A stretch of DNA of 64,000 bases from Bacteroidia bacterium (GCA_030431055.1 JAUIJA010000001.1:372001-436000), one strand, 5' to 3'. Positions 27,826 through 36,671 are shown, counted from the first letter of the stretch. Numbers and translations are program-made. Notes: generated by a model not told the origin, from the letters alone.

Positions 27826-27896
27826 TTAGTAATTAGTGATTAGTGACTAGTGATTAGCGCCAAAACTGACTACTAACCCTAATGACTGACTACTAA
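27826..27896. repeat. TAGTGATTAG-type repeat cluster between moxR and DUF58
   Basis: Several degenerate TTAGTAATTAGTGATTAG and GACTACTAA units fill the 78-base gap. They are of the same kind as those bracketing the four-helix-bundle gene at 6958-7323. Confidence 0.65.
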
Positions 27897-27899
27897 ATA

Positions 27900-28904
27900 T
27901 TAAGGCACTTCTACTTGATTCACAATTTTGTTAATAATCTCAACTGAAGTAATATTTTCTGCTTCAGCTTCATAAGTAATACCAATTCTGTGACGCAATA
28001 CATCGTGAACAACCGCACGAACGTCTTCTGGAATTACATAGCCTCTACGCTTGATGAAAGCGTAACATTTAGCCGCAGTTGCTAAGTTGATACTTCCACG
28101 TGGAGAAGCTCCAAAACTGATTAATGGTTTTAAGCTTTCTAAATTGTATTTTTCAGGATAACGCGTTGCGAAAATAATATCTAAAATATATTTTTCGATT
28201 TTTTCATCCATGTAAACTTCGCGAACCGCTTGTTGTGCTCTTAAAATTTGTTCTAAAGAAACAACTTGGTTTACTTTTTCGAAACTTCCTGCTAAATTTT
28301 GGCGAATTACTAATCGTTCGTCTTCCATTTTAGGGTAATCGATAACCACTTTCAACATAAAACGGTCAACTTGCGCTTCTGGTAACGGATATGTTCCTTC
28401 TTGCTCTACCGGATTTTGAGTTGCCATAACCAAGAATGGTTTATCTAACTTGAAAGTTTCGTCGCCAATGGTAACTTGTTTTTCCTGCATCGCTTCTAAC
28501 AAAGCTGATTGCACTTTCGCAGGAGCACGGTTAATCTCATCGGCTAAAACGAAATTAGCAAAAATTGGTCCTTTTTTTATCGTAAAGTCATTCTCTTTAA
28601 TATTATAAATCATTGTTCCTACAACATCTGCAGGTAATAAATCTGGTGTAAATTGAATTCGGCTAAAAGATCCGTGAACTGCTTGCGATAAAGTATTAAT
28701 TGCTAAAGTTTTTGCTAAACCAGGAACACCTTCTAGTAAAATGTGTCCTTTACCTAATAAACCAATTAACAATCTTTCTATCATTTGTTTCTGCCCAACA
28801 ATTACTTTGTTCATTTCCATTGTTAGCAAATCTACAAATGCACTTTCTCTTTCTATTTTTTCATTTATTGCGCGAATGTCTAAAGTAGCAGTATTCTCTT
28901 CCAT
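27900..28904 (-). CDS. moxR: MoxR-family AAA+ ATPase
   Basis: A 334-residue cytosolic ATPase and first gene of the bat operon. Walker A GVPGLAKT is near residues 60-67, Walker B with LADEINRAPAKVQSALLEAM near 120, sensor 1 MATQNP near 159 and the arginine-rich FGASPRGSINL near 269. MoxR ATPases act as chaperone-like partners of VWA proteins. No clear TAnnTTTG box was found upstream in the 169-base divergent gap (28905-29073). Confidence 0.95.
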   Translation of the reverse strand: MEENTATLDIRAINEKIERESAFVDLLTMEMNKVIVGQKQMIERLLIGLLGKGHILLEGVPGLAKTLAINTLSQAVHGSFSRIQFTPDLLPADVVGTMIYNIKENDFTIKKGPIFANFVLADEINRAPAKVQSALLEAMQEKQVTIGDETFKLDKPFLVMATQNPVEQEGTYPLPEAQVDRFMLKVVIDYPKMEDERLVIRQNLAGSFEKVNQVVSLEQILRAQQAVREVYMDEKIEKYILDIIFATRYPEKYNLESLKPLISFGASPRGSINLATAAKCYAFIKRRGYVIPEDVRAVVHDVLRHRIGITYEAEAENITSVEIINKIVNQVEVP

Positions 28905-29073
28905 TTTTTAAATTTTTAGCGTGTCAAAAATTAGAATATTTTTTAACATTTCAAAATTGAAAATTAATTTAAGACTTTGGTGTTAATATAGCGTTAAAAA
29001 TCAGGCAGTTTCTTTGACAATATTTATAAATTATGATTTTCTTTTTATACTTTTAAGAAAATTTTAAATCATT

Positions 29074-30231
29074 ATGATTAATAAGCGACTTCTCATTAAA
29101 AACTTATTAGCACATCATGATGAAAATTCTTTTTATGATAAGAAACGTCAATTAAACCTTCATAAGAAAGAAGGAAAAGCAAAATTTTTAAAACATATTT
29201 GCGCACTTTCTAACTCAAACCCTGTTAATAATTCCTATATTTTAGTTGGTGTAGAAGATGAAACCAATGAAATTGTGGGCGATGATTTTTTCGATGATAG
29301 TAGGCTTCAAAACTTAGTCAATGCTTATTTAGAAAATCCGCCGAAAATTCAATATGAAAACATTCCTTTTCACAACTTAAAAAAATCGAAAGTTGTAGGT
29401 TTAGTAACCATTAAACCGAAAAGTAAAACTTCTTATTTTAAAAAGAATATTTACACAATTCCAGCAAAAACTGCTTTTGTACGAATAGGAAGTATTTCGA
29501 TGCCAACAACTGATAAAATTCCGTTTTCAAAATTAAATACTGAAACAGTAATTAGCATAGAAAATAATTCTAGAAACAGTATTGAACACACTTTAGATGG
29601 TGTAGTTGATTTTATTAATAATCGGCATCAAGATTTATATTATAAGTACAAAGTTTTTAAAGAGTTATTTGTAGTTTGCTGGGCTGGAAATAAAAGAAAA
29701 GTTCGCGATAAAACATTTTATTCTAGAGTTGACATTGAACTGATAAACGAACAAGTAAAGCTGTTTTATTCCACACAAGATGACGTTACAATAGAATATG
29801 ATGAAAATTCGTTTATACTTACAGAATATATTCCCTTAGGAATAAACGACAAAACCAGTTATTATCCGCTAGAAAAAGTTATGATAACTTTCTTTAATAA
29901 TGGCTATTATAAAATGGAAAGCGAAATGCTTTTTAAACCTCCTCAATACAATAGAAAGTTGTTACATCATATTTTTAATTCAAACTTACAACTAATAAAA
30001 AAACTTGAAAGCGGAAAAGAATTATCAGAACGAGAAGAACGAGATTTATTAATTTTGCCTTCAACATTAATGATTTGCTATTTAAACGGATTTGAAAATG
30101 CAAAGGACAAATTAATCGAAACAAAACCATTTTTAAAAAAGTATCCTAAAGCAGAAGTTTATCAGTACTTTAAAGAAGCAATGCGTGTTTTGCGAAAAAT
30201 GAAATACAACTTAGATGATAGAAAACAATAA
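29074..30231 (+). CDS. AlbA_2 (Schlafen-type) domain protein
   Basis: A 385-residue soluble protein. The N-terminal part (about 10-125) fits the AlbA_2 fold: KKEGKAKFLKHICALSNS, YILVGVEDETNEIVGDDFFDD and the FVRIGS strand. The remaining 250 residues are helical and match no domain I know. AlbA_2 proteins include putative transcription regulators, ATP-binding proteins and Schlafen-related nucleases. The gene overlaps the following phosphoesterase by 17 bases, so the two are translated together. Confidence 0.75.
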   Translation: MINKRLLIKNLLAHHDENSFYDKKRQLNLHKKEGKAKFLKHICALSNSNPVNNSYILVGVEDETNEIVGDDFFDDSRLQNLVNAYLENPPKIQYENIPFHNLKKSKVVGLVTIKPKSKTSYFKKNIYTIPAKTAFVRIGSISMPTTDKIPFSKLNTETVISIENNSRNSIEHTLDGVVDFINNRHQDLYYKYKVFKELFVVCWAGNKRKVRDKTFYSRVDIELINEQVKLFYSTQDDVTIEYDENSFILTEYIPLGINDKTSYYPLEKVMITFFNNGYYKMESEMLFKPPQYNRKLLHHIFNSNLQLIKKLESGKELSEREERDLLILPSTLMICYLNGFENAKDKLIETKPFLKKYPKAEVYQYFKEAMRVLRKMKYNLDDRKQ

Positions 30232-30958
30232 AACAAGAACTCTTGTTATTGGCGACATACACGGAGGTTTAAAAGCCTTAAAGCAAGTCTTGATTAGAGC
30301 AAATATTACACCTAAAGACCAATTAATCTTTTTAGGCGATTATGTTGATGGATGGAACGAATCGTCGAAAGTAATCGACTTTTTAATAGAATTACAAAAA
30401 ACCCATTCTTGTATTTATTTGCTTGGTAATCACGATGAATTATTATTAGAATGGTTAGAAAGTGGAGAAGAAAATCAAGTTTGGTTACAACACGGCGGAC
30501 AAGCTTCTGCGGATGATTACAATCAACTATCGGAAGAAAAAAGAAAAGAACATCTTGCTTTTTTTAAATCGTTACCAACATTTCATTTAGATAATCAAAA
30601 CCGACTTTTTTTACATGCTGGCTTTACCAGTTATAAAGGAATTGAATTTGAATACTACAAAAAACTATTTTATTGGGACAGAACACTTTGGGAAACTGCT
30701 TTAGCCTTAGACCCAACGCTTTCTAAAGAAGATGCTTTTTATCCAAAACGTTTCAAATTGTATAAAGAAATCTATATTGGTCACACACCAGTAACACAAA
30801 TTAACGAAACAAAACCTGTTAATAAAGCTTGTGTTTGGAATGTAGATACTGGAGCCGCTTTTAAAGGAAAACTAACTATTATGGATGTTGATACGAAAGA
30901 ATTTTGGCAAAGCGACCCTTTACCCGAATTATATCCTAACGAAAAAGGTCGAAATTAA
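30215..30958 (+). CDS. Metallophosphoesterase (PPP-type Ser/Thr phosphatase or Ap4A hydrolase-like)
   Basis: A 247-residue calcineurin-like enzyme. The metal-binding motifs are in order: GDIHGG (13-18), GDYVDGW (40-46), GNHDE (71-75), and further histidines in FLHAGFTSY and IGHTPV. This arrangement fits bacterial PPP phosphatases and diadenosine tetraphosphatases; the substrate is not decidable. It starts inside the end of the AlbA_2 gene, which suggests a functional pair. Confidence 0.88.
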   Translation: MIENNKTRTLVIGDIHGGLKALKQVLIRANITPKDQLIFLGDYVDGWNESSKVIDFLIELQKTHSCIYLLGNHDELLLEWLESGEENQVWLQHGGQASADDYNQLSEEKRKEHLAFFKSLPTFHLDNQNRLFLHAGFTSYKGIEFEYYKKLFYWDRTLWETALALDPTLSKEDAFYPKRFKLYKEIYIGHTPVTQINETKPVNKACVWNVDTGAAFKGKLTIMDVDTKEFWQSDPLPELYPNEKGRN

Positions 30959-30968
30959 GCCGAATCCT

Positions 30969-30977
30969 TATCTTTGT
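30969..30977 (+). promoter_or_regulatory. -7 box of the gene at 30993
   Basis: TATCTTTGT, a full match to TAnnTTTGY, 15 bases before the start codon and just downstream of the phosphatase gene. Confidence 0.65.
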
Positions 30978-30992
30978 TTAAAATTTTAATCG

Positions 30993-31484
30993 ATGAAAAA
31001 AATAGTATTTATCGTTGTATTGTTTACAACTTTTACTCAAGCTCAAGTATTTACAGGAAGAGGTGATCAAAAATTTCAAATTGGAGCATATTTTCAAGAT
31101 CACGGAAGTGGAATTATTGGTACTTACGACCATGGTTTGGGTAAAAATTTCTCGATTGGCGGAGTTGCAAGTTATTTATTAGGTGTTGAAGAAGTTTTAG
31201 GTGATAAACCTAATTTTGAAGATCGCTTCGATTTAAAAGGACGTTTTAGCGCACATATTGCCGATATTTTTGATATTGAAGAAAATTTCGATTTTTATCC
31301 AGGTTTAGATTTAGGTTTGAAAAACTTCGGAGCGCACCTAGGAGCTCGTTACTATTTTACAGATGGCATTGGCGTTTATTCCGAAATTCAATTTCCTATT
31401 GCGCAATATGATACTGATGTTGTTGGGTTTGAACATTATAATAACCAATTTAACTTCTCAATAGGAGCAAGTTTTAATTTATAG
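30993..31484 (+). CDS. Small outer-membrane barrel protein (DUF6646-like)
   Basis: A 163-residue exported protein. The signal peptide (1-17, ending FTQAQ) is followed by about eight amphipathic strands (QIGAYFQDHGSGIIGTYDHGLGKNFSIGG) and a terminal FSIGASFNL strand. The pattern resembles a flavobacterial family I recall as DUF6646. Function unknown. It has its own promoter and is followed after 3 bases by the PhnA-like gene, so they are co-transcribed. Confidence 0.75.
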   Translation: MKKIVFIVVLFTTFTQAQVFTGRGDQKFQIGAYFQDHGSGIIGTYDHGLGKNFSIGGVASYLLGVEEVLGDKPNFEDRFDLKGRFSAHIADIFDIEENFDFYPGLDLGLKNFGAHLGARYYFTDGIGVYSEIQFPIAQYDTDVVGFEHYNNQFNFSIGASFNL

Positions 31485-31487
31485 GAA

Positions 31488-32063
31488 ATGAGTATAGTTA
31501 CCGAAAAAAGATTAAAAGATAGAAGTGGTTCGGTTTGTGAAATTAGCGGAAGTGATGAAAACTTAGTCGTTTATTTAGTAGAACCAAAAACAGAAGATAT
31601 TCCTGAAAATTGTATTTTAATTACAACGTCTTTAAAAGAGCAAATTGAAAATAAAGATTTGATGAATCCAAACGATTGGCGTGGTTTATCAGATAGTATG
31701 TGGAATGAAAATTTACCAGTACAAATTGTTTCTTGGCGAATGCTTGCACGTTTAAAAAAGTACGATTTGTTAGATATGATGTATCTTGATGAAGAAGCTT
31801 TAGAATGGGCAAAAGCAACTGGAGAAGACGAAGATGAAGAAGGTAAAATTGTACACAAAGATTCTAATGGAAACATTTTACAAGATGGCGATTCGGTTGT
31901 TTTAATTAAAGATTTAGATGTAAAAGGCGCCAACTTTACTGCAAAACGTGGTGCTCCAGTTCACAATATTAAAGTAGTTTGGGATAACGCCGAACAAATT
32001 GAAGGTCGTGTTGACGGACAACACATCGTTATTTTAACACAATACGTGAAGAAAACGAAGTAA
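31488..32063 (+). CDS. PhnA/YjdM-like protein with degenerate zinc ribbon
   Basis: A 191-residue cytosolic protein. The C-terminal half (about 115-190: HKDSNGNILQDGDSVVLIKDLDVKGA and IVILTQYVKK) is the PhnA domain of the YjdM family. The name comes from a phn locus, but the biochemical role is unclear and phosphonate hydrolysis should not be assumed. The N-terminal zinc-ribbon region keeps only C17 and C43; the usual CxxC pairs read CEIS and CILI. No phn genes are near. Confidence 0.8.
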   Translation: MSIVTEKRLKDRSGSVCEISGSDENLVVYLVEPKTEDIPENCILITTSLKEQIENKDLMNPNDWRGLSDSMWNENLPVQIVSWRMLARLKKYDLLDMMYLDEEALEWAKATGEDEDEEGKIVHKDSNGNILQDGDSVVLIKDLDVKGANFTAKRGAPVHNIKVVWDNAEQIEGRVDGQHIVILTQYVKKTK

Positions 32064-32113
32064 TCGTTTTGTTTGTTGATTTGTTAATATGTTAATTTGA
32101 CGATTTGAAAATG

Positions 32114-32328
32114 CGTCACTTCGAGTAGATTTTGAAAAAATTGTATCGAGAAGTTTTCATAAAATAGTTCTCGATATGCTTCGCTACTCGAACTGACGAA
32201 ACAAAATGTTACTTTTTTTAACTATATCTTTAAAACTGAAATGCGTCACTTCGAGTAGATTTTGAAAAAATCGTATCGAGAAGTCTTCATTAAAATAGTT
32301 CTCGATATGCTTCGCACTCGAACTGACG
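32114..32328. repeat. Two palindromic REP-like units in tandem
   Basis: Units 32114-32198 and 32244-32328, each 85 bases. The outer arms are CGTCACTTCGAGT... and ...ACTCGAACTGACG, the inner arms ATCGAGAA and TTCTCGAT. They lie between convergent genes. Bases 32167-32284 recur almost unchanged at 34128-34244. Confidence 0.9.
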
Positions 32329-32332
32329 TTAT

Positions 32333-34060
32333 TTACTCCCTCAAAACCTTTAATGTTTGAACTGTATTATTTTCATTGCTAAGTTTCAGCAAATAACAAC
32401 CTTTTGAAAGTTCTTGTAAGTTTATCGAATTTTCATTCACTGACAAACTGCCGATTTTTACTAATTGACCTGTTATACTATACAATTCGTATTTTGTGTT
32501 TTCAGTAACAGATACCGTTATAAATTCATTAGCAGGATTAGGATAAACTCGCATTTGACTCTCATCAAAACTTTCATTACTTAGAGGTGTACAAGCTTGT
32601 GTAGAAAACTTTGCCAAGAAAAAATCGCTTGGACCTCCTTCATTTGTGGAAACATTATTGTTCATGTCATAAATAAAATGACCAAAACCTCCTCCAACAA
32701 TATAGTCACCTGATGCATCAACAGCAATTGCATTCCCAAAATCAGTACTTCCCACATCGCTATTAATTTTATTTAAACTCAAACAGTCTCCGGTTGTACT
32801 ATCAAAACGAGCAAATAAAACATCTTGACCTTGATTTATTTCATTAACATAAATTGTTTGTGAACCCCAAGTAAAATTAGGACCTGCACATCTTCCTGCA
32901 TAGGCAACTTCATTTCCATTATAAAATAAATAACCTAAAGAACCTGAATCTAAAATATTATGATTTGAAGCCCACAATAAAGTTGTAGCAGTTGGATTAA
33001 GCTTCATGATGAAAGCGGGAGTAACTGGATCAGGTGTTGAATATCCAGCAAAACTAACCATATTTAAGCCTGTTATATGACCTGATATATAAATGTTGTT
33101 TTGAGGATCAAAAGTGATGTTAAAAAACTTCAAAATATTTTCCTGAGTACTTGAATTTTCTACTTTCCATTGATACTGTCCTAAATTATCATAACAAATT
33201 AATGCTGCAGAGTTAACTATTGGCTGACCATTGATAGAAAAAGTCGCTCCTGAGTTGACTTTAAATAAAGCCATATAGTAATATCCATTATTTGGATTTC
33301 TATAATATTTAAAATTAAAATCATAAAGCCCTTGAATGGCTCCAAGCTGAATAGCTTCAATAAAAGTACCATCTAAATTATATTTTAATACATAAGGTGT
33401 GTGTGTTTCAGTATTACTATTTGTAAAAGCTCCATCTGCATAAACCCCTGGTGGCAACCATACAAACCAATATAAAACATCATTATGAATTTGTAAATTA
33501 TAGCTTCTTGTATAGGTTCCTGCCAAAGAGGGGGTTGTGGGCAACTGCGGACGCTTTACATATTGTATAATTCCATTAGTATCAAATTTTGCTAAGAAAA
33601 TTAATGTACAAGCAGAATCTGAATTAATAAACTCGTATTCATCATCTATTCTAGCATAAAAAAAATTTCCTGCTCCTCCACCATTACAAGTGGCAACATT
33701 CCCCACCACATAAACATTATCTTGACTGTCAACTTGAACGGCATCAATATCTTCGGTACCATTTCCACCAATAATTTTACTCCACCTGTAAGTACCATCG
33801 CAACTAAAACTAGCCAATACTACTTCATTAGGATTTCCAGAGTCGTACGTATTTTTTGGATTTCCATCTATTTCAACACCACTTCCTGCAGTTTTTGACA
33901 GTATATAAATATTATTTTGGCTATCCGTAACCATACTATAAACCTGTTCTTTAGTATTACTAGATGCCGTACCTGTTCCACCTCCTTCTTTAATCCACTG
34001 CCAATCTTGTGCTTGTGAAAAAGTACCAATCAATAAGAATAGTAGTAGTTTTATTTTCAT
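32333..34060 (-). CDS. SBBP-type beta-propeller secreted protein with T9SS sorting domain
   Basis: A 575-residue exported protein. Signal peptide 1-17 (ending FSQA), then repeated segments of the SBBP/propeller type (VTDSQNNIYILSKTAGSGVEI, VQVDSQDNVYVVGNV, FDPQNNIYISGHI, IAVDASGDYIVGGGFG), and a T9SS type A C-terminal domain starting MRVYPNPANEF near residue 501. It should be surface-bound or released. Several scattered cysteines occur in the propeller. It is alone, bracketed on both sides by near-identical palindromic repeats. Only a weak promoter (TATCTTAGT-like) is seen. Confidence 0.87.
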   Translation of the reverse strand: MKIKLLLFLLIGTFSQAQDWQWIKEGGGTGTASSNTKEQVYSMVTDSQNNIYILSKTAGSGVEIDGNPKNTYDSGNPNEVVLASFSCDGTYRWSKIIGGNGTEDIDAVQVDSQDNVYVVGNVATCNGGGAGNFFYARIDDEYEFINSDSACTLIFLAKFDTNGIIQYVKRPQLPTTPSLAGTYTRSYNLQIHNDVLYWFVWLPPGVYADGAFTNSNTETHTPYVLKYNLDGTFIEAIQLGAIQGLYDFNFKYYRNPNNGYYYMALFKVNSGATFSINGQPIVNSAALICYDNLGQYQWKVENSSTQENILKFFNITFDPQNNIYISGHITGLNMVSFAGYSTPDPVTPAFIMKLNPTATTLLWASNHNILDSGSLGYLFYNGNEVAYAGRCAGPNFTWGSQTIYVNEINQGQDVLFARFDSTTGDCLSLNKINSDVGSTDFGNAIAVDASGDYIVGGGFGHFIYDMNNNVSTNEGGPSDFFLAKFSTQACTPLSNESFDESQMRVYPNPANEFITVSVTENTKYELYSITGQLVKIGSLSVNENSINLQELSKGCYLLKLSNENNTVQTLKVLRE

Positions 34061-34402
34061 AACGTTTTATAAGTTTTACTAAGATACTTTTTTTATTGAA
34101 AAGTTGCGCAAAAAATATAAATAATTTGTTCTCGATATGCTTCGCACTCGAACTGACGAAACAAAATGTTACTTTTTTTAACTATATCTTTAAAACTGAA
34201 ATGCGTCACTTCGAGTAGATTTTGAAAAAACTGTATCGAGAAGTTACTTAGAAAAGTAAAAGTCTAAACGAAGAGTTCTCGATATGCTTCGCACTCGAAC
34301 TGACGAAACGAAATGTTACTTTTCTAGAGCTGACGAAAACAAAAAATCCCGCCAAAAGCGGGATTTTTTTTATACTCTATTCTCTTTTGTCTAAAGAGAA
34401 AA
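34061..34402. repeat. 342-base gene-free region of palindromic repeats
   Basis: From 34128 to 34158 there is a half unit, then a spacer identical to that at 32 kb, a full unit of 102 bases (34204-34305), and a trailing fragment repeating the spacer start. Segment 34128-34244 matches 32167-32284 with one single-base indel and two substitutions. A terminator at 34341-34371 follows. No gene was seen. Confidence 0.9.
34341..34371. terminator. Intrinsic terminator after the ALDH gene
   Basis: ATCCCGC/GCGGGAT stem with a 4-base loop, A6 before and T8 after. It lies 32 bases beyond the minus-strand ALDH stop codon and works in both orientations. Confidence 0.9.
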
Positions 34403-35971
34403 TTATAAATCAAATTTAATTCCTTGTGCTAAAGGCAATTCATCTGAATAGTTAACTGTATTAGTTTGTCTTCTCATGTAAACTTTCCAAGCATCTGAAC
34501 CAGACTCGCGTCCGCCACCAGTTTCTTTTTCACCACCAAATGCTCCGCCAATTTCAGCTCCAGAAGTTCCAATATTTACATTTGCAATTCCACAATCAGA
34601 ACCAGCGAATGATAAGAATTTTTCTGCTTCTTTCATGCTGTTTGTCATAATAGAAGATGACAAACCTTGGGCAACTCCATTTTGAATATCAATTGCATTT
34701 TCAACTTCTCCGCTATATTTCATTAAGTATAAAATTGGCGCGAAAGTTTCGTGTTGTACAATTTCGAAATGATTTTCAGCTTCGATAATGGCTGGTTTTA
34801 CATAACAACCGCTTTCGTAACCTTCTCCTTCTAAAACGCCACCTTCAACTAATACTTTTCCACCTTCAGCTTTTGCTTTTTCAATAGCAGCTAAATATGT
34901 ATTTACCGAATCTTTATCGATAAGTGGTCCTACATGATTATTTTCATCTAAAGGATTTCCTAATCTAATTTGTCCGTAAGCACCAACAATTGCATCACGT
35001 ACTTTATCATAAACTGATTCGTGAATAATTAAACGACGAGTTGACGTACAACGCTGACCGCAAGTTCCAACTGCTCCGAAAACTGCTCCTGGAACAACTA
35101 CTTTTAAATCAGCTGTTGGTGTAATAATAATTGCATTGTTTCCTCCTAACTCTAATAATGATTTTCCGAAACGCTCCGCAACCTTAGCGCCAACAATTCT
35201 ACCCATTCTTGTAGAACCTGTAGCCGATACTAATGGAATACGAGTGTCAGAAGTAATCATTTCACCTACTTTATAATCGCCATTTACGATACAAGAAATA
35301 CCTTCTGGTAAACCATTTTCTTTTAAAATATCAGCGATAATATTTTGACAAGCTACAGAACATAAAGGTGCTTTTTCTGAAGCTTTCCATACGCAAACAT
35401 CTCCACAAATCCATGCTAAAGCTGTGTTCCAAGACCAAACAGCCACTGGGAAGTTGAAAGCAGAAATAATTCCAACCACTCCAATTGGATGCCATTGCTC
35501 ACGCATAACATGACCTGGACGCTCAGATGGAATTACTTGTCCGTTTAACTGACGAGATAATCCTACAGCAAAATCACAGATGTCAATCATTTCTTGAACT
35601 TCTCCGTAACCTTCTTGTAACGATTTCCCCATTTCGTAAGAAACCAATTTTCCTAGAGGTTCTTTTAATTCTCTTAATTTATTTCCAAATTGACGCACAA
35701 TTTCTCCACGTTGTGGCGCTGGCATAGCTCTAAATGTTTTAAAAGCCTCAGTTGCCTTTTCCATTACTCTTTCGTAATCTTCTTTTGTTGTAGTGCGAAC
35801 TTTTCCAATTAATTGTCCGTCTACTGGAGAATAACTTTCAATAATTTCTCCGTTTGAAAACCACTCACTTCCTGTTGAAGTTCCGTCATTTATTTCTTTT
35901 ACGCCTAAAACTTGTAATGCTTCTTTCATTCCAAATTGTTCAGCAACTGTTGATTGTGCTATTGTTGACAT
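34403..35971 (-). CDS. ALDH7-like aldehyde dehydrogenase
   Basis: A 522-residue NAD(P)-dependent aldehyde dehydrogenase. The catalytic cysteine C308 lies in GTCGQRCTSTRR, the general base E274 in SLLELGGNN and N173 in AFNFP. The GQRCTSTRR context and SLLELGGNNA resemble ALDH7/antiquitin (aminoadipate semialdehyde dehydrogenase) rather than ALDH8-type 2-aminomuconate semialdehyde dehydrogenase. Lysine degradation or aldehyde detoxification is likely. It is followed by a terminator and preceded by its own promoter (36006-36014), 84 bases from the hydroxyanthranilate dioxygenase gene. Confidence 0.9.
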   Translation of the reverse strand: MSTIAQSTVAEQFGMKEALQVLGVKEINDGTSTGSEWFSNGEIIESYSPVDGQLIGKVRTTTKEDYERVMEKATEAFKTFRAMPAPQRGEIVRQFGNKLRELKEPLGKLVSYEMGKSLQEGYGEVQEMIDICDFAVGLSRQLNGQVIPSERPGHVMREQWHPIGVVGIISAFNFPVAVWSWNTALAWICGDVCVWKASEKAPLCSVACQNIIADILKENGLPEGISCIVNGDYKVGEMITSDTRIPLVSATGSTRMGRIVGAKVAERFGKSLLELGGNNAIIITPTADLKVVVPGAVFGAVGTCGQRCTSTRRLIIHESVYDKVRDAIVGAYGQIRLGNPLDENNHVGPLIDKDSVNTYLAAIEKAKAEGGKVLVEGGVLEGEGYESGCYVKPAIIEAENHFEIVQHETFAPILYLMKYSGEVENAIDIQNGVAQGLSSSIMTNSMKEAEKFLSFAGSDCGIANVNIGTSGAEIGGAFGGEKETGGGRESGSDAWKVYMRRQTNTVNYSDELPLAQGIKFDL

Positions 35972-36005
35972 TTTTAACTTTTTTACTTGTTTTGGTTAAA
36001 TTTTT

Positions 36006-36014
36006 GCAAATTTA
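36006..36014 (-). promoter_or_regulatory. ALDH gene -7 box
   Basis: Minus strand TAAATTTGC, a full match to TAnnTTTGY, 34 bases before the start codon and between the ALDH and dioxygenase genes. Confidence 0.6.
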
Positions 36015-36055
36015 CAAATTAAATTTGACTCTATAATTATTACTTAATCAAGCTT

Positions 36056-36589
36056 TTACTTGGTAAATCTTTTATCGGTTTCCATTACTGTTCCACATTT
36101 TTCGCAAGTTCTTTTTTCTTTGGAACCATAAAAATCTTTAAAATGTGGTAAAAAATCTTTTTCAATATCGTGTAATTCGAAAAATACTTCGTGTAATTTA
36201 TGATTACAATTATCGCAATACCACAGTAAGCCATCAGTAAACCCTTTACCTGCTCTTTTGCGTTCAATTACTAATCCTACTGAACCTTCTGTTCGAGCTG
36301 GAGAATGAGGAACATTAGCAGGATGTAAATACATATCGCCTGCTTTTAATTGCATTGCCTTTTTCTCACCATCTTCTTGAATGTAAACCGTAATTTCTCC
36401 TTCTAATTGATAAAATAATTCTTCCGTTTCATTATAATGATAATCTTTACGAGCATTTGGTCCGCCAACAATCATTACAATGTAATCTTCAGATTCTACA
36501 TAAAGATTTTTATTTCCAACTGGTGGTTGAAGAAGCTGTTTGTTTTCTTCAATCCATTTATTAAGATTAAAAGGTTTTGCTATTGCCAT
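36056..36589 (-). CDS. nbaC: 3-Hydroxyanthranilate 3,4-dioxygenase
   Basis: Opens the ring of 3-hydroxyanthranilate in the kynurenine pathway of tryptophan breakdown (alternative name haaO). In this 177-residue cupin the iron ligands H51, E57 and H95 and the substrate arginine R99 fall at the positions known for the Cupriavidus enzyme. A second rubredoxin-like site is formed by C125, C128, C162 and C165, as in bacterial members. No other kynurenine gene is in the window. Only a weak box is seen upstream (TAACTTTAC, minus strand, 36606-36614). Confidence 0.95.
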   Translation of the reverse strand: MAIAKPFNLNKWIEENKQLLQPPVGNKNLYVESEDYIVMIVGGPNARKDYHYNETEELFYQLEGEITVYIQEDGEKKAMQLKAGDMYLHPANVPHSPARTEGSVGLVIERKRAGKGFTDGLLWYCDNCNHKLHEVFFELHDIEKDFLPHFKDFYGSKEKRTCEKCGTVMETDKRFTK

Positions 36590-36621
36590 ACTTTTACTTT
36601 TTGTAAAGTTACTAAAAAGAA

Positions 36622-36660
36622 AAAAGGTTAGTTGTAATTTTTGTTACGAACAAACCTTTT
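36622..36660 (-). terminator. Terminator after the nuclease-fold gene
   Basis: AAAAGGTT/AACCTTTT arms, continued by GTT/AAC and GTAA/TTAC around a T-rich loop, 12 bases beyond the stop codon at 36672 on the minus strand. Confidence 0.7.
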
Positions 36661-36671
36661 ATATTTAAAGT

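Noticed and set aside
29074..30958. Confident anti-phage defence pair (AlbA_2 plus phosphoesterase)
   Set aside because: No other defence or mobile genes are nearby and the surroundings are core genes; kept only as a coupled pair of interest.
32064..32332. CRISPR array at the 32-kb repeats
   Set aside because: Only two 85-base palindromic units with a 45-base spacer that is itself repeated at 34 kb; no cas genes.
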